A stretch of 63,675 bases of DNA from JAWLAT01 sp041395325 (GCA_041395325.1 JAWLAT010000029.1:1-63675), one strand, 5' to 3'. Numbered from the stretch's first letter, positions 55,057 to 62,938 are shown. Notes: a model not told the origin generated them from the letters alone. Translations and numbers: made by a program.

Positions 55057-56582
55057 GCGCGATCGTCCTGTCCACGCTCAATGCGCGCTATGCGCACGCC
55101 TCGCTGGGCTTGCGCTATCTGCTGGCCGGACTGGGCGAGCTGCGGCCGCAGACCAGCCTGCGCGAGTTCGTCATCGGTTCGCGCACCGAGGAACTGGTCG
55201 AGGCCATCCTCGCCGAGCAGCCGCAAATCCTTGGCCTGGGCGTCTACATCTGGAACGTCGAGGAGAGCACCCGGCTGGTGGCGCAGCTCAAGCTGCTGGC
55301 GCCGGAACTGATCATCGTGCTCGGCGGGCCGGAGGTCAGCTACGAGATCGATGATCAGCGCATCGGCGCGCTGGCCGACTATGTGATCACCGGCTGGGGC
55401 GAGACCAGCTTCGCCGAACTGGCCCGGGCACTGCTGGCCGGTGAGCGGCCGGACGAGCGAATCATCGCCGGCAAGCAGCCGCCGCTGGACCAGCTGGCGC
55501 TGCCCTACGACGAATACGACGCCACCGACATCGCCCAGCGGCATCTCTACGTGGAGGCCTCACGCGGCTGCCCCTTCAAGTGCGAGTTCTGCCTGTCCTC
55601 GCTCGATCGCACCGCCTGGCCCTTTCCGCTGGACGCCTTCCTCGATCAGCTGCGCCAGCTGTGGGCGCGCGGCGCGCGGCAGTACAAGTTCGTTGACCGC
55701 ACCTTCAACCTGAAGGTCGACACCTCGGCGGCGATCCTGGATTTCTTCCTCGAGCGCATCGCCGCCGACCCGGCCGATCCGCCCTTCGTCCATTTCGAAC
55801 TGATCCCCGACCACCTGCCCGAACGGCTCAAGCAGCTGATCGCCCGCTTTCCCGCCGGCACGCTGCAATTCGAGATCGGCATCCAGAGCTTCAACCCCGA
55901 GGTGCAGGCGCGCATCTCCCGCCGCCAGAAGAACGAGCTGGCCGCCACCAACCTGCGCTGGCTGCGCCAGCACAGCCAGGCCCATCTGCATGTGGACCTG
56001 ATCGCCGGCCTGCCCGGCGAGGACATCGCCAGCTTCGCCGCCGGTTTCGACCAGCTCGTGGCCCTGGGCCCGCAGGAGATCCAGTTCGGCATCCTCAAAC
56101 GCCTGCGCGGCACCCCGATCATCCGCCACACCAATGACTACGGCCTGCGCTTCAACCCCGACCCGCCCTACAACGTGCTGGCCACCGACGCCATCAGCTT
56201 CGCCGAATTCCAGCGCCTGGCCCGCTTCGCCCGCTACTGGGATTTGCTCGCCAACTCCGGCCGCTTCCGCCGCAGCCTGCCGCTGCTGCTGGCCGAATCC
56301 CCCTTCGCCCAGTTTCTCGCCTTCAGCGACTGGCTCTACACCCGCACCCGCCGCACCCACGGCCTGGCCCAGGACAAGCTGGTCGAATGGCTGCGCGAGT
56401 TTCTGCTGGAACGCGATGGCGGTGATTCGCAAAGCGCGGTTGATCAGGCGCTGATTGAGGATTACCGCGGCAGTGGCGGACGGGCCAGGCTGAGCTTTGA
56501 TGATGGACCCGCGCAGGGGCCGCGCTTGAAGCAGGGTGGGGTGGGGAATGCGCCGGCGAGGCAGAGGCGGCATTTGGTTTGA
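55053..56582 (+). CDS. B12-binding radical SAM protein (DUF4080-type)
   Basis: A 509-residue enzyme. The N-terminal ~140 residues match a cobalamin-binding domain (LNARYAHASLGLRYLLAG, LGLGVYIWN, IIVLGGPEVSYEI). The radical SAM core has the CxxxCxxC cluster in RGCPFKCEFCLSS, and later FEIGIQSFNPEVQARISRRQ and HVDLIAGLPGED. DUF4080 is the usual C-terminal region. It should catalyse a radical methylation or rearrangement with an unknown substrate. It is coupled to the BtuF-like gene and is the last typical chromosomal gene before the cassette region. Confidence 0.92.
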   Translation: MSAIVLSTLNARYAHASLGLRYLLAGLGELRPQTSLREFVIGSRTEELVEAILAEQPQILGLGVYIWNVEESTRLVAQLKLLAPELIIVLGGPEVSYEIDDQRIGALADYVITGWGETSFAELARALLAGERPDERIIAGKQPPLDQLALPYDEYDATDIAQRHLYVEASRGCPFKCEFCLSSLDRTAWPFPLDAFLDQLRQLWARGARQYKFVDRTFNLKVDTSAAILDFFLERIAADPADPPFVHFELIPDHLPERLKQLIARFPAGTLQFEIGIQSFNPEVQARISRRQKNELAATNLRWLRQHSQAHLHVDLIAGLPGEDIASFAAGFDQLVALGPQEIQFGILKRLRGTPIIRHTNDYGLRFNPDPPYNVLATDAISFAEFQRLARFARYWDLLANSGRFRRSLPLLLAESPFAQFLAFSDWLYTRTRRTHGLAQDKLVEWLREFLLERDGGDSQSAVDQALIEDYRGSGGRARLSFDDGPAQGPRLKQGGVGNAPARQRRHLV

Positions 56583-56593
56583 GGTGCGGGAAA

Positions 56594-56789
56594 GACGGCG
56601 ATTCGCCGTGTTTTGCCGCCGCTTTCGGCCCACTTTTTCGACGCTCGCGCACCAACCGGGTTGTGTGCGAAACCACATGGTTGCAAACTCCGATCATCGA
56701 CCACGACCGCCTGTGGACATGCCGAACAGTCGCACCTCGCTGAGCAATATCCGGCGATTCGCCGCGTTGAAACACGGCGAATCGCCGTC
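56594..56789. repeat. Exact 20-bp inverted repeats plus a 17-bp hairpin (GGCGATTCGCC type)
   Basis: 56594-56613 (GACGGCGATTCGCCGTGTTT) and 56770-56789 are exact inverted copies. A third unit at 56752 forms with 56771-56787 a near-perfect hairpin (17-bp arms, 2-nt loop). This palindromic cluster lies directly left of the cassette array. Confidence 0.85.
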
Positions 56790-56797
56790 TACTTACT

Positions 56798-56804
56798 GTT
56801 AGGT
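56798..56804 (+). other. Lone R'-type core site GTTAGGT at the left cassette boundary
   Basis: GTTAGGT matches the integron R' core (GTTRRRY), identical to the core at 57728. It is 41 bp upstream of the first cassette gene, where a cassette junction is expected. No matching R'' partner was found upstream, so it may be attI-like or the right half of a decayed attC. Confidence 0.45.
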
Positions 56805-56844
56805 ATCAATCTGGGACCTTTGGCGCGCGACTGGATGAAGCGAA

Positions 56845-57732
56845 ATGACGACCAAGAAGAATGTGACGAAGAAGGCCCGCAAGGAAAATCCCCCTGCGGA
56901 TGGGATAGAACCGGAACCCCCCACCATTTTGAAGAACATAAAATACTTTCTCGAGCTCGGTAAAAAGAATCCGAAAGTTATCGCTCTTGGAATCCTATTC
57001 GTGATCGCAACTTCGCTCGCTCCGATGCTTGTTCCGCCAGAATGGACTTCTCCGAAACCGACACCAACAATTGATTCGCCCGGCGCTTTGGCTGGCTCGG
57101 TAACTCCTCCGAGCGTCATCGAGAAACCGCTAGTTATTGTGGTAGACAGTCGAACTCGGAGACGCGTCATCGATGAAATCCTTGATGAACTTGAGAGCAT
57201 GGAAACGCTCTATGGTTTTCGGAAGAGCGATAGATCTAATCGAGGAGAATGGCTTGACCAGGCTCGAGACATAGGAAGCGACAAACCTAGAATTCTTGTG
57301 ATCCACTGGCACGCGTTTCGAGGCGATTTCGAGAACGAGAAAAATCCTCGGGACAGAGATTGGATGGCCGAAGAAAGATTGATCCAAATGGTGGAGGTCA
57401 TAAAAAGTTCCGCGCCACAAGTTCGCGTTCTTGTTTATAGTTCTTCTTTCGCCAAACAAGATATGGTCAATAGCGAGAGAGACGTTCAGAACGCCGCGAA
57501 ACGTGTAGAGAAAAAACAGTCTGGATTGACCGGAAAATTGCAGACAATGTCTTCGCAGTTCGTGCTAATCCCGTGGTCTGATGAGGCCAAACCAAAGATA
57601 GGGCTGCCCTTGACAAGGCTGTTCGCAAGGAGTTTGGGTTTGATGCCTAACTATTCGTTCAAGCCGACCGCGGACAGGCTCCTGGCTTCGATCGGAGTAC
57701 TTTCGCGCCGCGGCGGCTTAACGCGGCGTTAG
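56845..57732 (+). CDS. Cassette-encoded membrane-anchored protein of unknown function
   Basis: A 295-residue protein. It has a Lys-rich cytosolic N-terminus (TKKNVTKKARKENPP), one membrane helix at ~46-65 (VIALGILFVIATSLAPMLVP), and a C-terminal domain with alternating strand/helix pattern (PLVIVVDS, PRILVIHWHAFRG, VRVLVYSSSF). This could be a receiver-like or caspase-like Rossmann fold, but I do not recognise the family. Codon use is much more AT-rich than neighbouring chromosomal genes, a sign of transfer. The final ~28 residues are encoded by the attC site, and the TAG stop is part of the R' core GTTAGGT. Confidence 0.72.
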   Translation: MTTKKNVTKKARKENPPADGIEPEPPTILKNIKYFLELGKKNPKVIALGILFVIATSLAPMLVPPEWTSPKPTPTIDSPGALAGSVTPPSVIEKPLVIVVDSRTRRRVIDEILDELESMETLYGFRKSDRSNRGEWLDQARDIGSDKPRILVIHWHAFRGDFENEKNPRDRDWMAEERLIQMVEVIKSSAPQVRVLVYSSSFAKQDMVNSERDVQNAAKRVEKKQSGLTGKLQTMSSQFVLIPWSDEAKPKIGLPLTRLFARSLGLMPNYSFKPTADRLLASIGVLSRRGGLTRR

Positions 57733-57734
57733 GT
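57645..57734 (+). other. attC recombination site 1
   Basis: R'' GCCTAAC (57645-57651) and R' GTTAGGT (57728-57734) are complementary. Inner L''/L' arms also pair (CGTTCAAGCCG with CGGCTTAACG, leaving one extrahelical C), as in attC single-strand folding. The 90-bp imperfect palindrome fits integron cassettes. Confidence 0.85.
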
Positions 57735-57806
57735 GCCTCGCGAAGCACCACGAGAAGACAGCTCTCATTCCAATGAACAGCTAGGCATCGAAAGCACACA
57801 CCCGCC

Positions 57807-58635
57807 ATGCTCTTTGAACAAGCTTTCATGTCACTTCCGGAGTTCCTGACGGGGCTCCCATATCAAGAGTTTGAGTTCGAAGGGACGCTAATGTCCGCCT
57901 TCTCGATGGCCGTGCTTCAGGAACTGAACGGCCGCAACATAAACAACCCGATCTCTTGCCTTCGATCCGAGGTGACCTACCTGGCTCCTGGTAAACGCGC
58001 CGATCTCCATCTCGATTTGGAGGCAATGAACATCCTCACTCCAGCGCTGAATCAGTACGGTATTCGAAGGCACAACTGGCTGGAAGCCAAGTACTTCGCT
58101 CAACCCGCCGGCAATCCCACAGTAGACAGAGTGAAGGGGTCATGCTATTGCTGAAGGATCTGATCCGCCTCGCCTGCTACCCCCAGAGCAAAAGCTACCG
58201 AATAGTCAAGCTCTCGATATCTTCTGCACGCGTACCAAGGTGTACCAACTGCTCACATAGCGGAGAAGAAGAATTCAGCAGGAGGCGCCGTCGGCTTTTA
58301 CGCGAAGCTGGGTAAAGAAGATCAGAGTTCCAGGCCTTCAGGCAGTTGATCAGATTCACGCCGCCCATGAAGTTGGCCAGTTCAATGCCGTCATCGGTGC
58401 TGGACTGAGAGGTCTGGAATTCGGAGTTCTCCTCGGACGATACATTTGCCTACGAGCCAGGCCGTGCGTTCCGGGGAACAACGTCTACTGGTGCTACCTG
58501 ACCAGACTCGAAAGATTTCAAGGTAACTCTCGCTGGAAACTGGTTCAGTCGAACAGGCAATACCTTGGCGGAAAGCGCACCGGAATGCCCCTTGCGGACA
58601 CAGTCGCTGCGGTCAATCTGGCGCTAACTGAGTAA
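57807..58635 (+). pseudogene. Frameshifted cassette gene, unknown family
   Basis: An ATG at 57807 opens a 115-codon frame (PEFLTGLPYQEFEFEGTLMS, RHNWLEAKYFAQPAGNP). Protein-like sequence then continues in other frames: VMLLLKDLIRLACYPQS after a shift near a GGGG at 58137, RYLLHAYQGVPTAHIAE near 58225, and RGLEFGVLLG...VYWCYLTRLERF to the stop at 58635. The parts read as one ~270-residue cassette protein broken by at least two to three frameshifts. I recognise the pattern from cassette proteins of unknown function, but the fusion is an inference. Confidence 0.5.
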
Positions 58636-58698
58636 CTGCTCGACGAAGCAGAAAATGAAGTTTCCGCTGCACGATGTTTGAGCCGTGAACCACCAGTC

Positions 58699-58750
58699 GC
58701 CTAACCCTTCCATCGAGAGGATGCTTTCCTTCGGCCGGCAAAGCAATCTC
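58699..58750 (+). other. Truncated attC remnant
   Basis: R'' GCCTAAC (58699-58705) is followed by CCTTCCATCGAGAGG and an inner stem (GGATGCTTT with AAAGCAATC). The expected right half with R' is missing; sequence after ~58750 resembles transposon end sequence. The site lies 64 bp after the frameshifted gene, as expected for its cassette. Confidence 0.4.
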
Positions 58751-58995
58751 GGGACACGCGAACTTCCTGCCTTAACGCGGAGTTCGACGCAGCTGACGCC
58801 TGAAGGGGCGGATCGGTTGGGTCGGCGACGGCCCCATCGGCCGTTTTGACGCTGATCGCTGCGCTGGAGGCGCGAAATCTCCAACCTGTGGCAGGCCCGT
58901 AGGCGACTACTGCTGATGACAGGGTAGTCGACAGCCCAGGACACCCGAACTTTCGCGACGACAGCCCATGGCGGCTCAGGACACCCAAGCTTTCG

Positions 58996-59013
58996 CGAGG
59001 TCCACGGACCTCG
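58996..59013. repeat. REP palindrome CGAGGTCC-AC-GGACCTCG (copy 1)
   Basis: A perfect 8-bp-arm palindrome with a 2-nt centre, downstream of the transposase remnant. It is flanked by CCCAAGCTTTCG and ACGCGAGTGCCT, conserved in other copies. Confidence 0.85.
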
Positions 59014-59165
59014 ACGCGAGTGCCTGATAGTTGGGCGGGTTTTTGATGTTGGGGAGGGCCGTTTCGGCCAATCTGCGAGCGATCGCTTCGGCGACATCAC
59101 CAAATCCGCGATTTGGCGCACGACGAAGCCGCCGATCACTGTCGGCGTCGTTCTTTTCGCATCGA

Positions 59166-59305
59166 TCAGACAGGTTTGGGCTTGACCCGACGCTCGTTGA
59201 GCAACCTGGCCACGCCTATCCCCTGCAGCCATTGCTGACCGATGTCTTCGGCGTAGGCCAGGATCCGCTCGGCCGCACCGATCACTCGGTAGAAGTCCGA
59301 CTCGG
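59166..59305 (-). pseudogene. C-terminal stump of a RAYT-type transposase
   Basis: The frame encodes only the last ~45 residues of the transposase family seen at 59509 and 61904 (ESDFYRVIGAAERILAYAED, then GVARLLNERR). Upstream it is replaced by the end of the next transposon copy. A 3' flank and REP follow to ~58940. Confidence 0.85.
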
Positions 59306-59337
59306 GGCGGCGACAGCCCAGGACACCCAAACTTTCG

Positions 59338-59355
59338 CGAGGTCCACGGACCTCG
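59338..59355. repeat. REP palindrome CGAGGTCC-AC-GGACCTCG (copy 2)
   Basis: Identical to the REP at 58996. It sits 154 bp after the copy A transposase stop. Confidence 0.85.
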
Positions 59356-59508
59356 ACACGAGTGCCTCTTGATCGGGCGTTGTTTTGGGGTTGGTGGGGG
59401 CCGTTTCGGCCCATCTGCGAGCGATCGCTTCGTTGACGTCACGAAATCCCTGATATGGCGCACGGCGTAGCCGCCGATCACTGTCGGCGTCGCTCTCTAT
59501 CGCTTTGA

Positions 59509-60543
59509 TCACGCAGGTTTGGGCTTGGCCCTTTGCTCGTTGAGTAACCTGGCCACGCCGATACCCTGCAGCCATCGCTGACCGATGTCTTCGGCGTAGG
59601 CCAGGATCCGTTCGGCGGCACCGATCACTCGGTAGAAGTCCGACTCGGTGCCTTTGACCTGATGGGTCCAGGCGCGATCGGATAGTTCGAATCGATCCAG
59701 CAGCGCCGGCCGCTGTTCGGCGTTGTTGCGAAGCCCAAGCGTGTCCAGCACCGAAGGCGCAGTTCCCTCGATCTTGCCGCGCTTGGTCGGGTGCATGATC
59801 CGCCCGGTCCAGTCGACCAGACCCAGGTAATGTCGCACCGAGACTCCCAGCGCCAGCTCACCCGGTACACCAGCGACGGGCCGCAGCAGCTTGTCCACGT
59901 CACCGAGCCGCTCAGCCGTCTCGTGCAGCCGTTGCTGGATCGAGGTGTAGTTGCTGGACTCCAGATCGGTCGCCATGGCCGCACGGATGGGGTTCAAGTC
60001 CACGTAGACCATGGCCGACAGCACGGCCTGTTCATCCAGCAGCCGCTGGCACTTGAAGCGCCCTTCCCAGAATCGGCCTGTACAGCCGTCCTCCAAGTTC
60101 GCCATTCGAGCGATGTGTTCGTTCAAGCACTTCATGAACTCACTGACCGAGGCCAGTCGAACCCGAATCTGCGCGATGCGCTCGGGCTGGCAAAGCCAGG
60201 CGGTCAGGCGATTGGCCCTCTGCTGCTCCGAGTAATCGGCCGGGCAGTACAACCGCAGCCAGCGCTCCAGGCATTCGCCATCGGTCCAGCCCTCCACCCA
60301 CGCCGGATCAAACTCCAACGCCAGATGCAGATGATTGGACATGGCCGCGTAGGCCAGCACCCGCACTGCGAAGATCGAAGCCAACTCGTTCACCCGCACC
60401 ACGACCCAGTCACGGCGATGGTCGTAGCTCTTGCCGGTCAGCCGGTCCAGCCCACACAACCACGCCCGCCGGACGCAGCGAGAGACGCAGTGGTAGTAGC
60501 CGGCCGAACCGAGCGGCGCGATGGCGGAGCGGGCGGTAGTCAT
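59509..60543 (-). CDS. REP-associated tyrosine transposase (Y1/IS200-like), copy A
   Basis: A 344-residue protein of the Y1 transposase superfamily. It has the HUH metal motif in MSNHLHLALEF, and the catalytic Tyr is probably in YVDLNPIRAAM. Other family features are GYYHCVSRCVRRAWLC, GCTGRFWEGRFKCQRLLDEQ and AMVYVDLNPIRA. Such enzymes nick single-stranded DNA at REP palindromes. Copies A and B are about 93% identical as judged by eye. Confidence 0.9.
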   Translation of the reverse strand: MTTARSAIAPLGSAGYYHCVSRCVRRAWLCGLDRLTGKSYDHRRDWVVVRVNELASIFAVRVLAYAAMSNHLHLALEFDPAWVEGWTDGECLERWLRLYCPADYSEQQRANRLTAWLCQPERIAQIRVRLASVSEFMKCLNEHIARMANLEDGCTGRFWEGRFKCQRLLDEQAVLSAMVYVDLNPIRAAMATDLESSNYTSIQQRLHETAERLGDVDKLLRPVAGVPGELALGVSVRHYLGLVDWTGRIMHPTKRGKIEGTAPSVLDTLGLRNNAEQRPALLDRFELSDRAWTHQVKGTESDFYRVIGAAERILAYAEDIGQRWLQGIGVARLLNEQRAKPKPA

Positions 60544-60670
60544 GGCGATCAGCCTGCCGCATCATCGGGTCGCTGTCTGCCGGCAGATGGCGTCGGTTCA
60601 AGGCGGATAAATCCTCTTCAAAGTGTTTGCGTGTCCTGGGTCTGCCGCATCCTGGGTCTGCCGCATCATC

Positions 60671-60871
60671 GTGGACGTTCTTCTGCAACTGCTCGCTGTC
60701 TATATGCTGTTCGTATTGCCTGCTTCGTTGTGGGGTGCAATGCTGTTTACCGGTGCTTGCGAGCAACTGAACGCGCGGGCATCCGTTGCCGCCCAACAAG
60801 TAGGTCAACGCGACTGCCGGGGAGTTCCTTGCGATGATCCAGATGTTCCCGCGCGGCAGCGCGTTACCTAG
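60671..60871 (+). CDS. Possible small membrane protein or cassette gene remnant
   Basis: An open frame from GTG 60671 encodes a hydrophobic stretch (VDVLLQLLAVYMLFVLPASL, WGAMLF) and then runs into attC 2, like the first cassette gene. It begins 30 bp beyond the end of transposon A. It may be a genuine ~67-residue protein or the 3' part of a cassette gene cut by the insertion. Confidence 0.4.
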   Translation: MDVLLQLLAVYMLFVLPASLWGAMLFTGACEQLNARASVAAQQVGQRDCRGVPCDDPDVPARQRVT

Positions 60872-60880
60872 TCGTTAGAC
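60791..60880 (+). other. attC recombination site 2
   Basis: R'' GCCCAAC (60791-60797) and R' GTTAGAC (60874-60880). The arms pair over AGTAGGTCAACGCGACTGCCG and CGGCAGCGCGTTACCTAG, with two unpaired bases on one side. It is 90 bp long, the same as attC 1. Confidence 0.82.
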
Positions 60881-60892
60881 CGCTTACACACC

Positions 60893-61216
60893 ATGACGCA
60901 CTTGAGCAATTCATTCAGCGGGGCGTTGAGAACGTTCGCCTACTTCATGGCGAGCGGAACGCAGTACACACTCGAAGGAGTGGACTATCTTGATCTATAC
61001 GGGAATGAGCCAAGCGCACTTGAGCAGGTCTACGCCATCTTCGCGAACGTTTTGGAGTTGGGAGAAGATGGTCAGGTACTCAATGCGCACTACGCGCAGA
61101 AGAGAGCCACAGACTACCTGCGCGCATATTGCGACCCGAGCTTCAAGGTTGAGCCGCCATACGAGGACTGGGAGGTTGCATTGCACGCGCCACCACCGAG
61201 GCAGGACTTGAAATGA
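60893..61216 (+). CDS. Cassette-encoded small protein (DUF7677-like)
   Basis: A 107-residue protein located 12 bp after the R' core of attC 2, the usual cassette layout. It begins THLSNSFSGALRTFAYFMAS and has SALEQVYAIFANVLEL and YLRAYCDPSFKVEPP. I recognise it as a family frequent in integron cassettes of Xanthomonas and Vibrio-type arrays, without known function. It is soluble and acidic, with no signal peptide. Confidence 0.78.
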   Translation: MTHLSNSFSGALRTFAYFMASGTQYTLEGVDYLDLYGNEPSALEQVYAIFANVLELGEDGQVLNAHYAQKRATDYLRAYCDPSFKVEPPYEDWEVALHAPPPRQDLK

Positions 61217-61256
61217 CTGGACGGCGGCTTGAAATCAACATTGAAGTGCAATACCG

Positions 61257-61314
61257 GCCTAACCCGGCATTCCAGCCGACCGCCTTCGGCGGCGGCTGAA
61301 TTTCAACGTTAGCC
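61257..61314 (+). other. attC recombination site 3
   Basis: R'' GCCTAAC (61257-61263) and R' GTTAGCC (61308-61314), 58 bp. Inner arms ATTCCAGCCG and CGGCTGAAT pair, with one extrahelical C. It lies 40 bp after the preceding stop. Confidence 0.83.
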
Positions 61315-61328
61315 ACCAATTCCAGCCC

Positions 61329-61746
61329 ATGCAAAAACCTAGCGCCCCTGATATAGCGGACTCATTCGACTTCCACAGGCAACATCCTGAGATTTCTATA
61401 GATCAATACGTCAAAGTAAATGCATTGGAGCTTGCTGATTCGATACAGCACGTTGAAAAAATATACCTAGATAAGCGATTTTGGGTGCTTCTTCGAGACG
61501 CCCACATGGGGCGGTCAAAAATCCAGGCTGCCACCGAGCTACTCCGTGAAATAAGAAGCGCCGTAGTAGGAGAAAATTCTTTGCCCCATCAGTGAGTCCG
61601 TGTTTTTGGAGCTACTGAAGCAACAAGATCTAGAAACCCGTCAAGCCACTGCACAGTTGATCGATGAATTCAGTCATGGCATTACGCTGGTTCCGTACGA
61701 ACAAAGGGACGGCCCAGGACACCTGAATTTTCGCGACACTCAGTGA
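61329..61746 (+). pseudogene. Cassette gene broken by frameshift and transposon insertion
   Basis: ATG 61329, 14 bp after attC 3, opens an 88-codon frame (SFDFHRQHPEISIDQYVKVN, YLDKRFWVLLRDAHMG). In the +1 frame from ~61570 protein-like sequence continues (CPISESVFLELLKQQDLETR, QATAQLIDEFSHGITLVPYE) until transposon copy B begins near 61706. The sequence has the feel of a PIN-like or nuclease-type cassette protein. Both the shift and the truncation are visible; family assignment is tentative. Confidence 0.62.
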
Positions 61747-61751
61747 CCTCG
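61734..61751. repeat. Variant REP at the end of copy B
   Basis: CGACACTCAGTGACCTCG replaces the perfect palindrome seen in the other copies. The flanks (TTTTCG before, ACACGAGTGCCTCTTGATC after) are conserved, so this is the same site with several substitutions in one arm. Confidence 0.7.
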
Positions 61752-61903
61752 ACACGAGTGCCTCTTGATCTGGCGGGGTTTTGGGGTTGTTGAGGGCTTT
61801 TCGGCCAATCTGCGAGCGATTGCTTCGCTGACGTCGTGAAATCACCGATATGGCGCACGGCGAAGCCGCCGATCACTGTCGGCGTCGCTCTCTATCGCTT
61901 TGA

Positions 61904-62938
61904 TCACGCAGGTTTGGTCTTGGCCCGTCGCTCGATGAGCAACCTCGCCACGCCGATACCCTGCAGCCATCGCTGGCCGTTGTCTTCGGCGTAGGCCAGG
62001 ATCCGCTCGGCGGCACCGATCACCCGGTAGAAATCTGATTCGGTGCTCTTGACCTGATGCGTCCAGGCGCGATCGGATAATTCGAACCGATCCAGCAGCG
62101 CCGGCCGCATTTCGGCGTTGTCGCGAAGCCCCAGAGAATCCAGCACCGACGGTGGAGCCCCCTCGATCTTGCCGCGCTTGGTCGGGTGCATTACCCGCCC
62201 CGTCCAGTCGACCAGTCCCAGGTAGTGCCGCACCGAGATTCCCAGCGCCAGTTCGCCTGGTACACCAGCGACGGGTCGCAGGAGCTTGTCCGCATCTCCG
62301 AGCCGCTCAGCCGTCTCGCGCAGCCGTTGCTGGATCGAGGTGTAGTCGCTGGTTTCCAGATCGGTCGCCATGGCCGCGCGGATGGGGTTCAAGTCCACGT
62401 AGACCATGGCCGACAACACTGCTTGCTCATCCAGCAGCCGCTGGCACTTGAAGCGCCCTTCCCAGAATCGGCCTGTACAGCCGTCCTCCTGGTTGGCCAT
62501 TCGAGCGATGTGTTCGTTCAAGCACTTCATGAACTCGCTGACGGAGGCCAGTCGAACCCGGATCTGTGCGATGCGTTCGGGCTGGCAAAGCCAAGCGGTC
62601 TGGCGGTTAGCCCTCTGCTGCTCCGAATAGTCGGCAGGACAGTACAGCCGCAACCAGCGGTCGAGGCATTCGCCATCGCTCCAACCCTCGACCCAGGCTG
62701 GATCGAACTCCAAAGCCAGATGCAGATGATTGGACATGGCTGCGTAGGCCAGGACACGGACGCCAAAGATCGAAGCCAGTTCGGTCACCCGCGATACGAC
62801 CCAGTCGCGGCGGTGGTCGTAACACTTGCCGCTCAGCCGATCCGTTCCACACAGCCACGCCCGCCGCACGCAGCGAGACACGCAGTGGTAGTAGCCGGCC
62901 GAGCCAACCGGCGCGATGGCGGAGCGGGCGGTAGTCAT
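61904..62938 (-). CDS. REP-associated tyrosine transposase (Y1/IS200-like), copy B
   Basis: A 344-residue protein collinear with copy A, with the same motifs (MSNHLHLALEF, YVDLNPIRAAM, GRFWEGRFKC). Differences are scattered substitutions (for example SGKCYDHRRDWVVSRVTELA against TGKSYDHRRDWVVVRVNELA). I chose ATG 62938 because it aligns with copy A; a longer upstream frame exists but is unsupported. It appears intact. Confidence 0.9.
   Translation of the reverse strand: MTTARSAIAPVGSAGYYHCVSRCVRRAWLCGTDRLSGKCYDHRRDWVVSRVTELASIFGVRVLAYAAMSNHLHLALEFDPAWVEGWSDGECLDRWLRLYCPADYSEQQRANRQTAWLCQPERIAQIRVRLASVSEFMKCLNEHIARMANQEDGCTGRFWEGRFKCQRLLDEQAVLSAMVYVDLNPIRAAMATDLETSDYTSIQQRLRETAERLGDADKLLRPVAGVPGELALGISVRHYLGLVDWTGRVMHPTKRGKIEGAPPSVLDSLGLRDNAEMRPALLDRFELSDRAWTHQVKSTESDFYRVIGAAERILAYAEDNGQRWLQGIGVARLLIERRAKTKPA

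Larger units (their letters stand above)
59317..60641 (-). mobile_element. RAYT-type transposon, copy A
   Basis: The element carries a 344-residue transposase gene, a ~190-bp 3' flank with a REP (59338-59355), and short inverted ends: CCCAGGACACCCAAAC at 59317 and GTTTGCGTGTCCTGGG at 60626 (15/16 matching). It adjoins the stump of an older copy at its left end. It interrupts the cassette array between the 58699 remnant and the attC at 60791. Confidence 0.72.

Noticed and set aside
56583..56797. A complete attC at the inverted repeats left of the first cassette
   Set aside because: The arms pair exactly, but no R'' core (RYYYAAC) lies at the right distance before the left arm, so only the lone R' core was kept.
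58624..59481. A 285-codon minus-strand open frame
   Set aside because: It is a concatenation of transposon 3' flank and REP sequence; the apparent repeats in the translation come from repeated DNA.
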